Of a DNA stretch of 64,000 bases, positions 22,712 to 32,604 are shown one piece after another. The notes under the pieces are model-generated. The model saw nothing but the letters and a program-made list of their open reading frames with translations, made no database searches and had not been told where the DNA came from. The stretch comes from Candidatus Omnitrophota bacterium (GTDB lineage: Bacteria; Hinthialibacterota; Hinthialibacteria; Hinthialibacterales; Hinthialibacteraceae): assembly GCA_003598175.1 (NCBI GenBank), contig QZKN01000172.1, positions 1 through 64,000 of the forward strand, given 5' to 3'. Position 1 is the first letter of the stretch, and each line of letters opens with the position of its first letter. Both the position numbers and the translations under genes were made by a program.

Positions 22712-23994
22712 TTCCGTTTTTCTTCGTGATTTATTTTACCATTCAACAATCACACTCGTATTTGGATATGGCCAAAGCGGCGATGGAACAGCAGGATTAT
22801 CCCACCGCCATTCAAGCCTATCAAAAATGGCTGGAAGAAGATCCAACATCGTATGATGCGCAATATGGATTGGCTCGCGCCTATTCATTCACGGAAAATC
22901 GGAAAAAAGCGATTGAAATCTACACCAATATATTACACGATCACCTGAACGATCCCGATGTTCACCTGGCCAGAGGCCGCGTTTATGCCTGGGAAAAGCA
23001 ATTTGAACCGGCGGAAGCGGATCTTTCATTCGTAACAAATACATTCCCCGATTATGCGGAAGCATGGGCCGCACTCGGCGATGTCTATTTATGGTCTGAC
23101 CGACCGGAGAGCGCCATTGACGCGTACTCCCGCTGGATTGCACTGGAGCCGAACAACGCCTCGGCTTATCTCGCCCGTACGAAAGCCTATCGTGTAACAA
23201 AACAATTCGATCTCGCACGAAACGACTTGAATCTAGCGCGTGAAAAAGGCGCGAATCGAGACGAACTTGACGCCTTGCTCGCCACTCTTGATTCTCCCCA
23301 AAAAACCATGCCGTGGGAAGCCTCCGTCTTCTATCGATACCATGCCATTTCCGCAGGGAAAGCGGACTGGCACACGTACGGCGCTTCCGTACGGCGCCAA
23401 TTCTCAAAAGGTTCGATCGGCCTTGAAGGGTATCAAACTCACCGCTTCTCAAAAATCGACGAAGCGGCGGCCATTGACGGTTATCTCGACCTTTGGCAAA
23501 AGGCTTACGGCAACCTCCGCTTGCAAGTCGCGCCGGACGCCGATTTTCTGCCTCGCACCGATACCTTGCTGGAACTATTTCAGGGATTCGGCGAGGGCTG
23601 GGAACTATCCGGCAATTACCGGCATATGGACTTTCCCGGCAACAACATCGATATCTACGGTTTTTCACTGGGCAAATTCATCGGCGATTGGTATCTGCGC
23701 GGCCGCACGTACTTCACTCCGGAAAGCGACGATACGTTGATTTCCTATGCTTTTTCCGCCCGTCATTATTTCAACGAGGACGATTTCGTCGAAGTCGGCG
23801 GCGGCGTCGGCAAGGAAGCCGTCACTATCGACGCCGGTCCCATCATTGAAGATCGCCAAACCAAAAGCGTTTCCATCCGCGGCCAAAAATTTTTCCGCGC
23901 CAATCTTGGTCTGACGCTTTCCTACGACTTTTTTGAAATTGATCGCGCCTGGAGCAGTCACGGCGTTTCGATAGGCGTAATTACACGCTGGTAA
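22708..23994 (+). CDS. TPR protein with C-terminal YaiO-type outer-membrane beta-barrel
   Basis: 428 aa, overlapping the synthase gene (ATGA). A short hydrophobic N-terminus (MIPFFFVIYFTI) may serve as a signal sequence. TPR units fill about 20-195 (AIQAYQKWLEEDP, AIEIYTNILHDH, AIDAYSRWIALEPNN). The rest (about 205-428) is a run of alternating aromatic/polar strands ending in W, typical of YaiO-family barrels. TPR plus barrel is the design of PgaA- and BcsC-like exporters. Here it would carry the polymer across the periplasm and outer membrane. The barrel is smaller than PgaA. Confidence 0.87.
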   Translation: MIPFFFVIYFTIQQSHSYLDMAKAAMEQQDYPTAIQAYQKWLEEDPTSYDAQYGLARAYSFTENRKKAIEIYTNILHDHLNDPDVHLARGRVYAWEKQFEPAEADLSFVTNTFPDYAEAWAALGDVYLWSDRPESAIDAYSRWIALEPNNASAYLARTKAYRVTKQFDLARNDLNLAREKGANRDELDALLATLDSPQKTMPWEASVFYRYHAISAGKADWHTYGASVRRQFSKGSIGLEGYQTHRFSKIDEAAAIDGYLDLWQKAYGNLRLQVAPDADFLPRTDTLLELFQGFGEGWELSGNYRHMDFPGNNIDIYGFSLGKFIGDWYLRGRTYFTPESDDTLISYAFSARHYFNEDDFVEVGGGVGKEAVTIDAGPIIEDRQTKSVSIRGQKFFRANLGLTLSYDFFEIDRAWSSHGVSIGVITRW

Positions 23995-24130
23995 ATGCGT
24001 AACATATCGCTGAAACAGGTTTTTCAGGATAGAATAAAGAAAATGCAAATGATTCCGGCGTACCATGCAATCTTACAACTCCCGCCATGCTTACTTCGAT
24101 AAATCGATGGTAAAAACGAGGTACTTTACT

Positions 24131-26455
24131 ATGAAAAAATCAAAACCCAATTCTGGCATCCTTGATTGCCGGCATTATTTCCCCGCAACTTTATTTTTCT
24201 TCATTATAGTAAATTTCGTCCATGCGCAAAATGATGGGAATCCTCCGGTTCCAACGCCAACGATACAGCCAACTCCAGCGGAGGCTATCTTCGATCCCAA
24301 ACAGATCGAGGAAGAAATCAAAACCAAACGCGCGGTACTCGTAAAAGAACTGGACGCACTGAAACAAAGTCCGGCAATCAATGCGGCCACCCCGACGCCC
24401 GATATCCTGGAAAATCTCAATAAACAGATTGCACTTTTGCAGCAAATCGAATTGACGTTCAATCAACAAATTTCCGCGATCCAACAAACCGAGTCTCTTG
24501 AAAACCAAAGAAAACAGGCGAATGAGGAACTCCAAAAATTCAAAGATTCCGTTCCGCCCGATCAGGCATCCTACCTCGAATTGGATCGTATCCGGGATGA
24601 CCTCAACACGGAAATCGGGCGGAAGGATCTGATCGACGCCCAAATCCAATCGGCACAGACGGTTTACGAACAGGCGCAAAAATCATTCGAAGAGAAAGAA
24701 ACCACCCGCCGGCAGGCAAAGGATCAATTTGATAAAAACACCGATGAAACCCTTAAACCATCGCTTGAATCTTTATTGCAGACAGCGTTACTGGAAAGCC
24801 GAGCCGCATCCGAAAATCTGCATCTTCGTGAAATGGAACTTCGAAATGTTCGGCTTTCCCGCACCATTTACCAAACTCATCTCGAATGGTTGTCTTTGCG
24901 CGCCGCCGCTTATGAGAGAGTCGTCGTTTTCACTCAAAGCGAATTGCAGGAACGACTGCAACGCATGGATAAGGATGAGTTCGATCTCCAGTCGGCGCTG
25001 AAAAAAGCGACGGAAGACAAAAAATTGGCGGATAATAAATTGCTCGTCGTCATCGGCAAAGTTGCGCAAAGTTCCGATCCTGATCGCGCGTTGATCGAGG
25101 AAAAAAACGCGCGCGAGCGTGAAGTCACTGCGCTCCAAACCAAAGTCGACGTCATCACTTTGCGGCTGGAACGGATGAAGAAACGCGTCGTCACCTGGCA
25201 AAGAAGATACGCGGTCATCAATCGGGAAGTCGATATCAATCAAATCAAACTGTTTGAAAAAGAAGCCAATGATTTACTCGCCAATTTCGGTCGCGAAGAA
25301 AATCTTCTTCAATTGCGCATCGCCGACCGGCAAAACGACCTGATCAACCTGCAAAACAATATCGACCATTCCCGCGAAGCGCCGCCGCAAGTCATCCGCT
25401 GGCTCAATGAACAAAAAAAGCAATTGCAGGAAACCATCAACGCGTTGCAGGAAAATATCACCAACATCGAGTTGAATCGACGCCATCAAAACAAACTGCT
25501 CAACGAAATCAAACTGCAAACCACCCGTCTGACCGTGTGGGATCGCCTGCAGGAAATCATGGATTCCATCGGTTCGATATGGAACAAGGAAATCTACGTT
25601 TACAAAGAAGGAGAAATTGAGCGCGCCTATTATGTTAAAACCATTTTTTACGCGTTTTTCTTTTTTGTCGCGGGGATGCTACTCTCTGGTTTCCTCAGCC
25701 GTATCATCGGGAAACTACTGCTTCATCGTCTAAAAGTGCAGGAAGGCGCATCCACCACGATTGAATCGATCGTCTATTACATTCTTCTCATCTCCTTCTT
25801 TTTGTACACACTTCGAATTTTGCAGGTTCCGCTCACTGTTTTCACGATATTCGGCGGCGCCTTCGCTATCGCCGTCGGTTTCGGTTCACAAAACATCCTC
25901 AGCAACTTTATCAGCGGTTTGATTTTGTTGGTCGAGCGACCCGTCCGCGTCGGTGATTTGGTTGAAATCGAAGGGATGTTGGGCCGGGTTTCTCGCATGG
26001 CCGCCCGTTGCACTCACATCCGCACTTTTACCAACGTCGATATCGTCGTTCCCAACAGTTCGTTTTTGGAGAATAAATTCACCAACTGGACATTGAAAGA
26101 CAACATCATTCGCTCGGATATCAAAGTGGGCGTCGGTTATGACGCTCCCAGCGAAAAAGTGGAGCAATTGCTGCTTTCCTTTGCGGAAGAACAACCTCAA
26201 ATTTTAAAATTTCCTTCTCCCGTCTGTTTTTTTATGGAATTCGGCGATAATGCGTTGAATTTCGAGTTGCGGTATTGGGTCAATTTGGCGCATGCGAATA
26301 AACTGTTGATTGACAGCCAAATCCGTCATACCATCCTCAAGCGCTTCCGCGAGGAAGGGATCACGATTGCCTACCCGCAACGCGATGTTCACATGGATAC
26401 GTTAAAACCGCTGGATATTCGCATTCTATCTCATGAACATCCGCATGAACAATGA
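24131..26455 (+). CDS. MscS-family mechanosensitive channel with long periplasmic coiled coil
   Basis: Tension-gated channel relieving hypo-osmotic shock. Start set at ATG 24131 (GAGG nine bases upstream) because it opens a signal peptide (FFFIIVNFVHAQ), giving 774 aa. A long charged coiled-coil region (about 60-480) is followed by three membrane segments and the MscS core: pore helix with GGAFAIAVGFGSQNILSNFI, then VERPVRVGDLVEIEG and VPNSSFLENKFTNW of the beta domain. The layout is like MscK/KefA with fewer membrane helices. The 400-residue coiled coil is longer than in plain MscS. It stands alone, 136 bases after the polysaccharide cluster. Confidence 0.92.
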   Translation: MKKSKPNSGILDCRHYFPATLFFFIIVNFVHAQNDGNPPVPTPTIQPTPAEAIFDPKQIEEEIKTKRAVLVKELDALKQSPAINAATPTPDILENLNKQIALLQQIELTFNQQISAIQQTESLENQRKQANEELQKFKDSVPPDQASYLELDRIRDDLNTEIGRKDLIDAQIQSAQTVYEQAQKSFEEKETTRRQAKDQFDKNTDETLKPSLESLLQTALLESRAASENLHLREMELRNVRLSRTIYQTHLEWLSLRAAAYERVVVFTQSELQERLQRMDKDEFDLQSALKKATEDKKLADNKLLVVIGKVAQSSDPDRALIEEKNAREREVTALQTKVDVITLRLERMKKRVVTWQRRYAVINREVDINQIKLFEKEANDLLANFGREENLLQLRIADRQNDLINLQNNIDHSREAPPQVIRWLNEQKKQLQETINALQENITNIELNRRHQNKLLNEIKLQTTRLTVWDRLQEIMDSIGSIWNKEIYVYKEGEIERAYYVKTIFYAFFFFVAGMLLSGFLSRIIGKLLLHRLKVQEGASTTIESIVYYILLISFFLYTLRILQVPLTVFTIFGGAFAIAVGFGSQNILSNFISGLILLVERPVRVGDLVEIEGMLGRVSRMAARCTHIRTFTNVDIVVPNSSFLENKFTNWTLKDNIIRSDIKVGVGYDAPSEKVEQLLLSFAEEQPQILKFPSPVCFFMEFGDNALNFELRYWVNLAHANKLLIDSQIRHTILKRFREEGITIAYPQRDVHMDTLKPLDIRILSHEHPHEQ

Positions 26456-26878
26456 CTCATGACCAAGAATAAAAACAGCGCAGATTGAATCACCGAGGGT
26501 AAAGCAAGCGTCCCGCTTGCACGAACAATACCGGTAGGCATTTATTCAACATTCCGTTATGGAAATTCCGGTTCTTTCCCTCATATTTTAACCATACATC
26601 TTTCTTTTCTGACAAAATGTTCTAGAATGTGAATTACTACTATAGTACGCCTGCTCAAGCGATTTAATTATTTGATCGAATACATTACAAAAAAGGTAAT
26701 ATTTGAATTTATCCTATCAAAAAGTGCAGTTGGCATAATTATTTCTAAACATACAGGCATAAAGACCATTTCAATCATATCAGATTAGTCTAAAATAAGA
26801 GGGGATGTTCTTTTGTTGCTCAATCCGAAGGTTAAAAAAATATCTATATTTCAGGCAATAGGCACAAAGGAGTACGGA
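26456..26878. other. Gene-free region before the etf operon
   Basis: 423 bases, AT-rich toward the right. It contains one palindromic repeat copy (26497-26520). AT-rich stretches around 26620-26660 and 26770-26800 may hold promoters of the etf operon but no convincing hexamer pair was identified. Confidence 0.4.
26497..26520. repeat. Palindromic repeat copy (GCAAGCG-TCC-CGCTTGC)
   Basis: GGTAAAGCAAGCGTCCCGCTTGC forms a 7-bp hairpin with a 3-base loop. A close relative appears at 56070-56094 (GCAAGCGAGGACGCTTGCTTTACCC, reverse sense). No T-run follows, so it is not a clear terminator. Confidence 0.6.
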
Positions 26879-27694
26879 ATGCACATCATTGTCCCGGTCA
26901 AAATGGTTCCCGACACGACGCTGGTTAAAATCGATCCGGAAACCAACACGCTCGTGCGGGAAGGCGTCCCTTTTATTACCAATCCTTTCGACACGCACGC
27001 GATCGAAGAAGCCTTGCGTCTGAAAGATCGATATGATGCGCACGTTACCGTCATTTCGATGGGCCCGCCCAGCGCGGAATGGGTCTTACGCCGCGCTCTT
27101 TCGCTGGGCGCGGATCAGGCAATATTGCTGAGCGACCGGGTTTTCGGCGGCGCGGACACATTGGCCACCAGCAAAGTTTTGTCGGAAGCGATCAAACGCT
27201 TGCATAACGAACATCCGGTCGATTTGATCATCTGCGGGATGCAAACCATCGACGGCGATACGGCCCAAGTCGGACCAGGCATTGCCTGCCGCATGAAATT
27301 TACGCAATTGACGCTCGTTGATCGCATTCTTCAACTTGATCTGGCGCAAAAACGTATCCAGGTCCGTCGCAAGTTGGAAGAATATTATGAATCCGTGGAA
27401 GCGTCGCTCCCGGCCCTGCTAACCGTGGTTAGAGAAATCAATTCTCTCCGCTACCCTACCGTTCCCAAAAAACTCGAATCGGCGGAAACCATGATTCCGG
27501 TCTGGTCCAATGAAATCTTGAAATTGGATCCGAATACCATCGGTTTAAAAGGATCGCCGACCAACGTCCGTCGCATTTTCGCTCCGCAGCGTGAAAAAGG
27601 TGAAATCATCGACGCCATGGGAGATAACAAAGATGCTGCAGTCAACATGATCATCGACAAACTGTTCGAATGGAATATCGTTATTCAAAATTAA
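26879..27694 (+). CDS. etfB: Electron transfer flavoprotein beta subunit
   Basis: Soluble electron carrier subunit. Start set at ATG 26879 with AAAGGAG six bases upstream, giving 271 aa. VPVKMVPDT at the N-terminus, ADQAILLSDRVFGGADT, the GMQTIDGDTAQVGP nucleotide-binding stretch and LPALLTVVREINSLRYPT are standard EtfB/FixA features. The alpha subunit follows 35 bases downstream. Whether the pair carries AMP or a second, bifurcating FAD cannot be settled by eye. Confidence 0.96.
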   Translation: MHIIVPVKMVPDTTLVKIDPETNTLVREGVPFITNPFDTHAIEEALRLKDRYDAHVTVISMGPPSAEWVLRRALSLGADQAILLSDRVFGGADTLATSKVLSEAIKRLHNEHPVDLIICGMQTIDGDTAQVGPGIACRMKFTQLTLVDRILQLDLAQKRIQVRRKLEEYYESVEASLPALLTVVREINSLRYPTVPKKLESAETMIPVWSNEILKLDPNTIGLKGSPTNVRRIFAPQREKGEIIDAMGDNKDAAVNMIIDKLFEWNIVIQN

Positions 27695-27729
27695 ATAATT
27701 TACAAAATAGAACAAACGGGGATTCTACA

Positions 27730-29064
27730 ATGAGCCAACCATCTGATGGAAATAAGCGCCCGAAACGACCACGGGGCAAAGTGCGTTATATCGAAGGAAA
27801 ATGCATTGCTTGCGGCGGCGTCTGCCAATCCGCCTGTCCCTTCGACGCCATCGATATTAATGATCAAGGCGAACCAATCATCCATCTGGCCAAATGTAAC
27901 GGCTGCCGAAAATGTATCAAAGTCTGCCCCACCGAAGCGATCGAACTTTTTTACACGCCGGAAGAGGAAAAAATTCTATCTGAGTACTACAAAACCGACG
28001 ATATCAAAAAAACAGCCGCCAAACTATCCACGATCGAGGATTGGAAAGGCGTATGGGTATTTGTGGAGCAAATCGGCGGTCATGCTCATTCCGTATCGTG
28101 GGAACTGCTCGGTGTGGGGCGCACGTTGGCCAGTGATTTGAACGTCGAATTGGCCGCTTTCCTATTGGGTAATGACATTGGCAATTTGGCGGAAGAGGCG
28201 TTTGGCTATGGCGCGGATAAAGTCTACATTATCGACGATCCCATGCTGAACCATTATCAAACCGCCACCTACTTGCATGGCTGTGTTTCTCTCATCCGCA
28301 AATACAAACCCGAAATCGTTCTTATGGGCGCGACCGGCCTTGGCCGCGATCTCGCCGGCGCGGTAGCCACCGAACTGCGAACCGGTTTGACCGCGGATTG
28401 CACCGGCCTGACCATCAGCAAGGAAGATCGGCTGCTGGAACAAACCCGTCCCGCATTCGGCGGCAACATCATGGCGACCATCCTTTCGGAAACCGCGCGT
28501 CCGCAAATGGCTTCGGTTCGTCCTCGAGTAATGTCGAAAAGGGAATTTCAGCAGGGCCGAAGTGGAGAAATCGTTCGCGAATCGTTCCTGTTGCCGGAAC
28601 AAACCCTTTTGACGAAAATTCTGGAAATCATTCCAACCCAATCGCAATCATCGGTCAATCTTGCCGCGGCCAATATTATCGTCAGCGGTGGACGTGGCAT
28701 GATGGCGCCCGAAAATTTTGCCATGCTGAAAGAACTGGCCGATCTATTGGGGGGGGTCGTCGGCGCTTCGCGCAGCGCCGTGGATGCGGGATGGATGCCG
28801 CACGCCCATCAAGTCGGCCAAACCGGCAAAACGGTCAAACCCAAACTGTATATCGCCTGCGGAATTTCCGGCGCGATTCAACATCTGGTCGGGATGCAAA
28901 CCTCGGATTACATCATTGCCATCAACAAAGACAAAAACGCTCCCATTTTCGAAGTCGCCCATCTCGGCATTGTCGGCAACGTATTTGAAATCGTTCCGGC
29001 CATGATTGCACAATTGAAACAAAAATTATCCCACGCGGAAAACAAATCCAAAATCGCCGTGTAA
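27730..29064 (+). CDS. etfA: Electron transfer flavoprotein alpha subunit with N-terminal ferredoxin domain
   Basis: Start set at ATG 27730 (GGGGA eight bases upstream), giving 444 aa. Residues about 20-75 hold two [4Fe-4S] motifs, CIACGGVCQSACP and CNGCRKCIKVCP. The EtfA body follows, with the C-terminal FAD site SGGRGM, GASRSAVDAGW, QVGQTGKTVKPKLYIACGIS and SGAIQHLVGM. Ferredoxin-fused EtfA occurs in anaerobes, including lactate-oxidising and butyrate-oxidising types. Neighbours suggest electrons flow from a soluble dehydrogenase through EtfBA to the membrane Fe-S protein encoded next. No acyl-CoA or lactate dehydrogenase is in the window. Confidence 0.96.
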   Translation: MSQPSDGNKRPKRPRGKVRYIEGKCIACGGVCQSACPFDAIDINDQGEPIIHLAKCNGCRKCIKVCPTEAIELFYTPEEEKILSEYYKTDDIKKTAAKLSTIEDWKGVWVFVEQIGGHAHSVSWELLGVGRTLASDLNVELAAFLLGNDIGNLAEEAFGYGADKVYIIDDPMLNHYQTATYLHGCVSLIRKYKPEIVLMGATGLGRDLAGAVATELRTGLTADCTGLTISKEDRLLEQTRPAFGGNIMATILSETARPQMASVRPRVMSKREFQQGRSGEIVRESFLLPEQTLLTKILEIIPTQSQSSVNLAAANIIVSGGRGMMAPENFAMLKELADLLGGVVGASRSAVDAGWMPHAHQVGQTGKTVKPKLYIACGISGAIQHLVGMQTSDYIIAINKDKNAPIFEVAHLGIVGNVFEIVPAMIAQLKQKLSHAENKSKIAV

Positions 29065-29080
29065 ATGGAGTGGAGTGACA

Positions 29081-31087
29081 ATGTTTGTCGGACAATTCAT
29101 CTTTGCTGTTCTCTTTATCGCCGCCCTGATTTTCTTTGCGTTCAATTTTTATCGTCTCCTTGCCTTACTTTGTCTTGGGCGATGGGAAAATCGCTTTGAT
29201 TTTCTTCTCACTCGTCTGAAAAACATGTTTGTTTACGCGTTCGGTCAGTTGCGCGTGATTGAGCGACCGTACGGCGTCAATCACCTTCTCATTTTTTGGG
29301 GATTTCTGACTCTGCTGGCGTTGAACGCGGAGTTCCTGATATCGGGTATTTTTCCGGCCTTCTCCCTGTCCTTCATCGGCAGGATTCCGTACGGCCTGCT
29401 TCTCACGGCGACGGAAATCATGTCGCTTATCGTTCTGATTTCCGTGCTGATCGCCGTAATCCGGCGTCTTTTCTTCCGCCCGGCTTACATCGAGCTTTCC
29501 GCCGACGCATTCATCATTCTTTTCATGATTGCGGCATTGATGGTCGCTTATTTCGGTTATCACGCCGGCGAGATTCATTTGGGAAAAACCGACTGGGCCG
29601 GTTGGATGCCCGTTTCCGGTATGGTTGCGAATCTGTTTTCCTCGGTTTCTACAGAGCCGACCGTTCAAACGGTCACTCATCTCTGCTGGTGGATTCACGC
29701 TCTCGTCTTGTTGGCGTTTTTGAATTATCTTCCTTACAGCAAACACCTGCACGTCATCACCGCGATTCCGAATTGCTTTTTTCGCAGTTTTGATTATGCG
29801 AAAACCGTACCGCGCCTGATTTTTCAGCGAGGCAACGAATTTGGCATTTCCAGGATCACCCAATTTACGTGGAAAAACCTGCTGGACTTCATGTCCTGCA
29901 CGGAATGCGGGCGCTGTCAGGATGGCTGCCCTGCCAACCACACCGGTAAAACTCTCAATCCGCGGGATCTGATCCATCGCGGCAAACTCAACCTGTTCAC
30001 CAACGGCCGTTCCATTCTGGCCGGCCGTCCGTTGGATTCGCTGTTGCCCACACCCGCCGATGCGGAAATGAACTCGCCGCTTATCGGAAATGGAGAAAAC
30101 AGTATTTCCGAAGCGGATTTATGGCATTGCACCACATGCGGCGCGTGTATGACGAACTGCCCCGTCTTCATCGAACATGTACCTAAAATCATTGAAATGC
30201 GCCGGCATCTGGTTATGGAACAATCCAAATTTCCGGAAGAATTGACAAATTTCTTCATGAATTCGGAGCAGCGCTTCAATCCGTGGGGGCTCGCCCCCAC
30301 CGACCGCGCCAAATGGGCGCAGGATCTCCCCGTTCCCTTTGTCGAAGAAGGAAAACCGGTCGAATATCTATTCTTCGTCGGTTGTTCGGGCGCTTACGAT
30401 TCTCGTAGCAAGAATGTGGTCACATCGGTAGCGAAAATCTTCAATCACGCCGGTCTCTCATGGGGAATTTTAGGCAACGAAGAAAAATGCTGCGGCGACT
30501 CGCTTCGCCGACTTGGCAACGAATACGTGTTCGAACAATTGGCCCGCGACAACATCGCCACATTCCGGAAATATGGCATCACAAAAATTGTGACGCACTG
30601 TCCGCACGGGTACAGCACATTAAAAAATGACTACGCCCAATTCGGTGGGGAATTCGAAGTTCTTCATCATTCCCAACTGATCGATCAGTTGATACGTGAA
30701 GGAAAACTGACACTTTCGAAAAAATCCAACGGAACCACAGTTTTTCACGATTCCTGCTATCTTGCTCGCTACAACGAGATCACCGAAGCCCCGCGGAACG
30801 TGCTCAAAGGTACACAAAGCGGATCCGGCTTCGTCGAAATGCCTCGTCATGGACAAAACGGTTTTTGCTGCGGCGCCGGCGGCGGCAGAATGTGGTTGGA
30901 AGAGTTGGAAGGCAAACGTATCAATACGGAGCGCACGGAGGAAGCGCTGGCAACCGGCGCCAATACAATCGCCGTGGCTTGTCCTTTCTGCATGACCATG
31001 TTCGAAGACGGTCTTAAGGACCTTGATGTTGTTGATCAAGTCCATGTGAAAGACATAGCGGAACTCGTTGCGGAATCGATGGAATAA
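29081..31087 (+). CDS. Membrane-bound Fe-S oxidoreductase with CCG domains (ETF:quinone oxidoreductase type)
   Basis: 668 aa from ATG 29081 (GGAG just upstream; the track used GTG 29075). Residues 1-240 contain about five membrane helices with histidines, resembling a NarI/DUF224-type heme b domain. Two [4Fe-4S] motifs follow (CTECGRCQDGCP near 273 and CTTCGACMTNCP near 350). Two CCG domains come next: EEKCCGDSLRRLGNE, then FHDSCYLARYNE with CCGAGGGRMW. This matches the EtfAB-(mena)quinone oxidoreductase (EMO) family that delivers ETF electrons to the quinone pool. Operon position directly after etfBA supports the assignment. It could alternatively be described as HdrD/GlpC-like. Confidence 0.92.
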   Translation: MFVGQFIFAVLFIAALIFFAFNFYRLLALLCLGRWENRFDFLLTRLKNMFVYAFGQLRVIERPYGVNHLLIFWGFLTLLALNAEFLISGIFPAFSLSFIGRIPYGLLLTATEIMSLIVLISVLIAVIRRLFFRPAYIELSADAFIILFMIAALMVAYFGYHAGEIHLGKTDWAGWMPVSGMVANLFSSVSTEPTVQTVTHLCWWIHALVLLAFLNYLPYSKHLHVITAIPNCFFRSFDYAKTVPRLIFQRGNEFGISRITQFTWKNLLDFMSCTECGRCQDGCPANHTGKTLNPRDLIHRGKLNLFTNGRSILAGRPLDSLLPTPADAEMNSPLIGNGENSISEADLWHCTTCGACMTNCPVFIEHVPKIIEMRRHLVMEQSKFPEELTNFFMNSEQRFNPWGLAPTDRAKWAQDLPVPFVEEGKPVEYLFFVGCSGAYDSRSKNVVTSVAKIFNHAGLSWGILGNEEKCCGDSLRRLGNEYVFEQLARDNIATFRKYGITKIVTHCPHGYSTLKNDYAQFGGEFEVLHHSQLIDQLIREGKLTLSKKSNGTTVFHDSCYLARYNEITEAPRNVLKGTQSGSGFVEMPRHGQNGFCCGAGGGRMWLEELEGKRINTERTEEALATGANTIAVACPFCMTMFEDGLKDLDVVDQVHVKDIAELVAESME

Positions 31088-31171
31088 AAACGACGGATTC
31101 GCCGGTTCTCCCTCCTGAAAACAATCGTAGCACTTGGTTGTTCATTGCCTCGGAATGTGAAATCTTACCAA

Positions 31172-32305
31172 TTATTTTACAATCCAATCGCTCACCGCTA
31201 CGCCCGGTTCGACGGTCACCACGAAAATATTGGCGTTGGCGTTGTGCGCGCTGAAAAAGGCGAACTGTTGATCGTCGGTGACTTCGAACGCTCTGGCATG
31301 ACTGCTGAACGCCTCTGTTTGATTGATCCTGTTCAAATCATCAGTTGACAAAAAGGCGACGGGATTGCCGCCGTTTTCCACGCCCATGCCATCGGGAGTG
31401 AGTTTGTACACTTTCACCCCGGCGATATTCCCCATGACATACAGATGCGGATCGCCCGCAGCCACGCCGGCGATCTTGATATTGACGATATCGGCGTCGA
31501 CGACTTCGCCGGGCACAAACACATCCTCGATCAGAAGACGCTCGATCCCCGCATCGGCATCCAGGACATAAACGGAGCATAGACCTTCCAGCGTACTTCC
31601 TTCACCATAATAGATCAAATCTTTTCCGCCGATATATTTGACGATAAAGTTTCGCAGCCGCACGATGGCGGTATTGAAGGTTCCATTATTCTGCCAGCCG
31701 GAATCAAGCGTGAATGCCTGGCCATCCGCCTCCAACGACCCTGTTACGCGATAACGATGCAATTTCGAACGGTTGGCGCTGCCGACATAATGGTTGGTGT
31801 ACAACAGCGTTCCGTCGTGATTGAAATGCAATGTATCGCAATCCGGCGAGACGTTCGCCTCTAAAAGGTATTCTCTGCCTGAGCCGATGGTCATATCATC
31901 GGGATAGGAAGTAAACGGCTGCCCTTCCTCGCCGCCGTTGCCGATCACGACACGATTGCTGAATTGCGTGCACCCTTTCGGACGTCCGATATGGTCGATC
32001 GCCCAGCGGTGGGCGACCTCATCGGCGGAATTCGCATTGCGCAATTCTTCCACGACATATTGCGAAAAATTGACGCTCATGTTCGAATCCTGCGTATACA
32101 GATAGGTCTGATCGAGAGTGGAATCGGTCCGGCTAGGACCGCCGAAGGTCCAATAATGCGGCGAGGTGCTATGCGCTTCCTCCGCCATTTCTTCCACATA
32201 CTTCAATATCGGCGCTTTCCACCAATACTCCTGTGCGGAAACATCCGTTGCGGAAAGAAAAAAAATGACGCTAATTCCCGCATAAACCAAAAACATGTTC
32301 TTCAT
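31172..32305 (-). CDS. Secreted protein of unknown function
   Basis: 377 aa with a clear signal peptide (FLVYAGISVIFFLSATDVSAQ). I do not recognise a family. The chain has no long helices and many short strand-like segments with repeating hydrophobic-aspartate turns (LHFNHDGTLLYTNHY, DPHLYVMGNIAGVKVYKLTPDG), consistent with a beta-propeller or similar all-beta fold. The C-terminus ends in VSDWIVK without a sorting tail. It stands alone, convergent with the ETF operon, and is preceded by a 299-base gap. Confidence 0.78.
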   Translation of the reverse strand: MKNMFLVYAGISVIFFLSATDVSAQEYWWKAPILKYVEEMAEEAHSTSPHYWTFGGPSRTDSTLDQTYLYTQDSNMSVNFSQYVVEELRNANSADEVAHRWAIDHIGRPKGCTQFSNRVVIGNGGEEGQPFTSYPDDMTIGSGREYLLEANVSPDCDTLHFNHDGTLLYTNHYVGSANRSKLHRYRVTGSLEADGQAFTLDSGWQNNGTFNTAIVRLRNFIVKYIGGKDLIYYGEGSTLEGLCSVYVLDADAGIERLLIEDVFVPGEVVDADIVNIKIAGVAAGDPHLYVMGNIAGVKVYKLTPDGMGVENGGNPVAFLSTDDLNRINQTEAFSSHARAFEVTDDQQFAFFSAHNANANIFVVTVEPGVAVSDWIVK

Positions 32306-32604
32306 AGTTTTTACTCCTTTTACTACAAGAATGTCTTACCATACGCATTATGAGGTGAAAAAAAGTGAATGGTCAAGAGCCATTACATGACGGCAACTGC
32401 GTAATGAATCGAAAAGCCAACGCGAATGAACCATTTGAACCGGCCGGATAGGGAACCGATGGGGATACTTACGCCGGCGATTTGATCATTCACGGAAAGG
32501 GGGATATTTTCATTCCTGACGAACCGGTCATCTGCGAATCATAATTTTTCGGGTAATTTTTCTCCGGTTCCGGATATGGTGAGGCTTGCATGCTTTCATC
32601 GATC
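32306..32604. other. Gene-free region
   Basis: 299 bases between the secreted protein start and the CheX stop. TAAAAGGAGTAAAAACTATG on the - strand at its left edge provides the ribosome-binding site of the secreted protein. No other feature was recognised. Confidence 0.35.

Noticed and set aside
26456-26878. Riboswitch or c-di-GMP aptamer before the etf operon or receptor
   Set aside because: No conserved aptamer core was recognised by eye in any long leader of the window.
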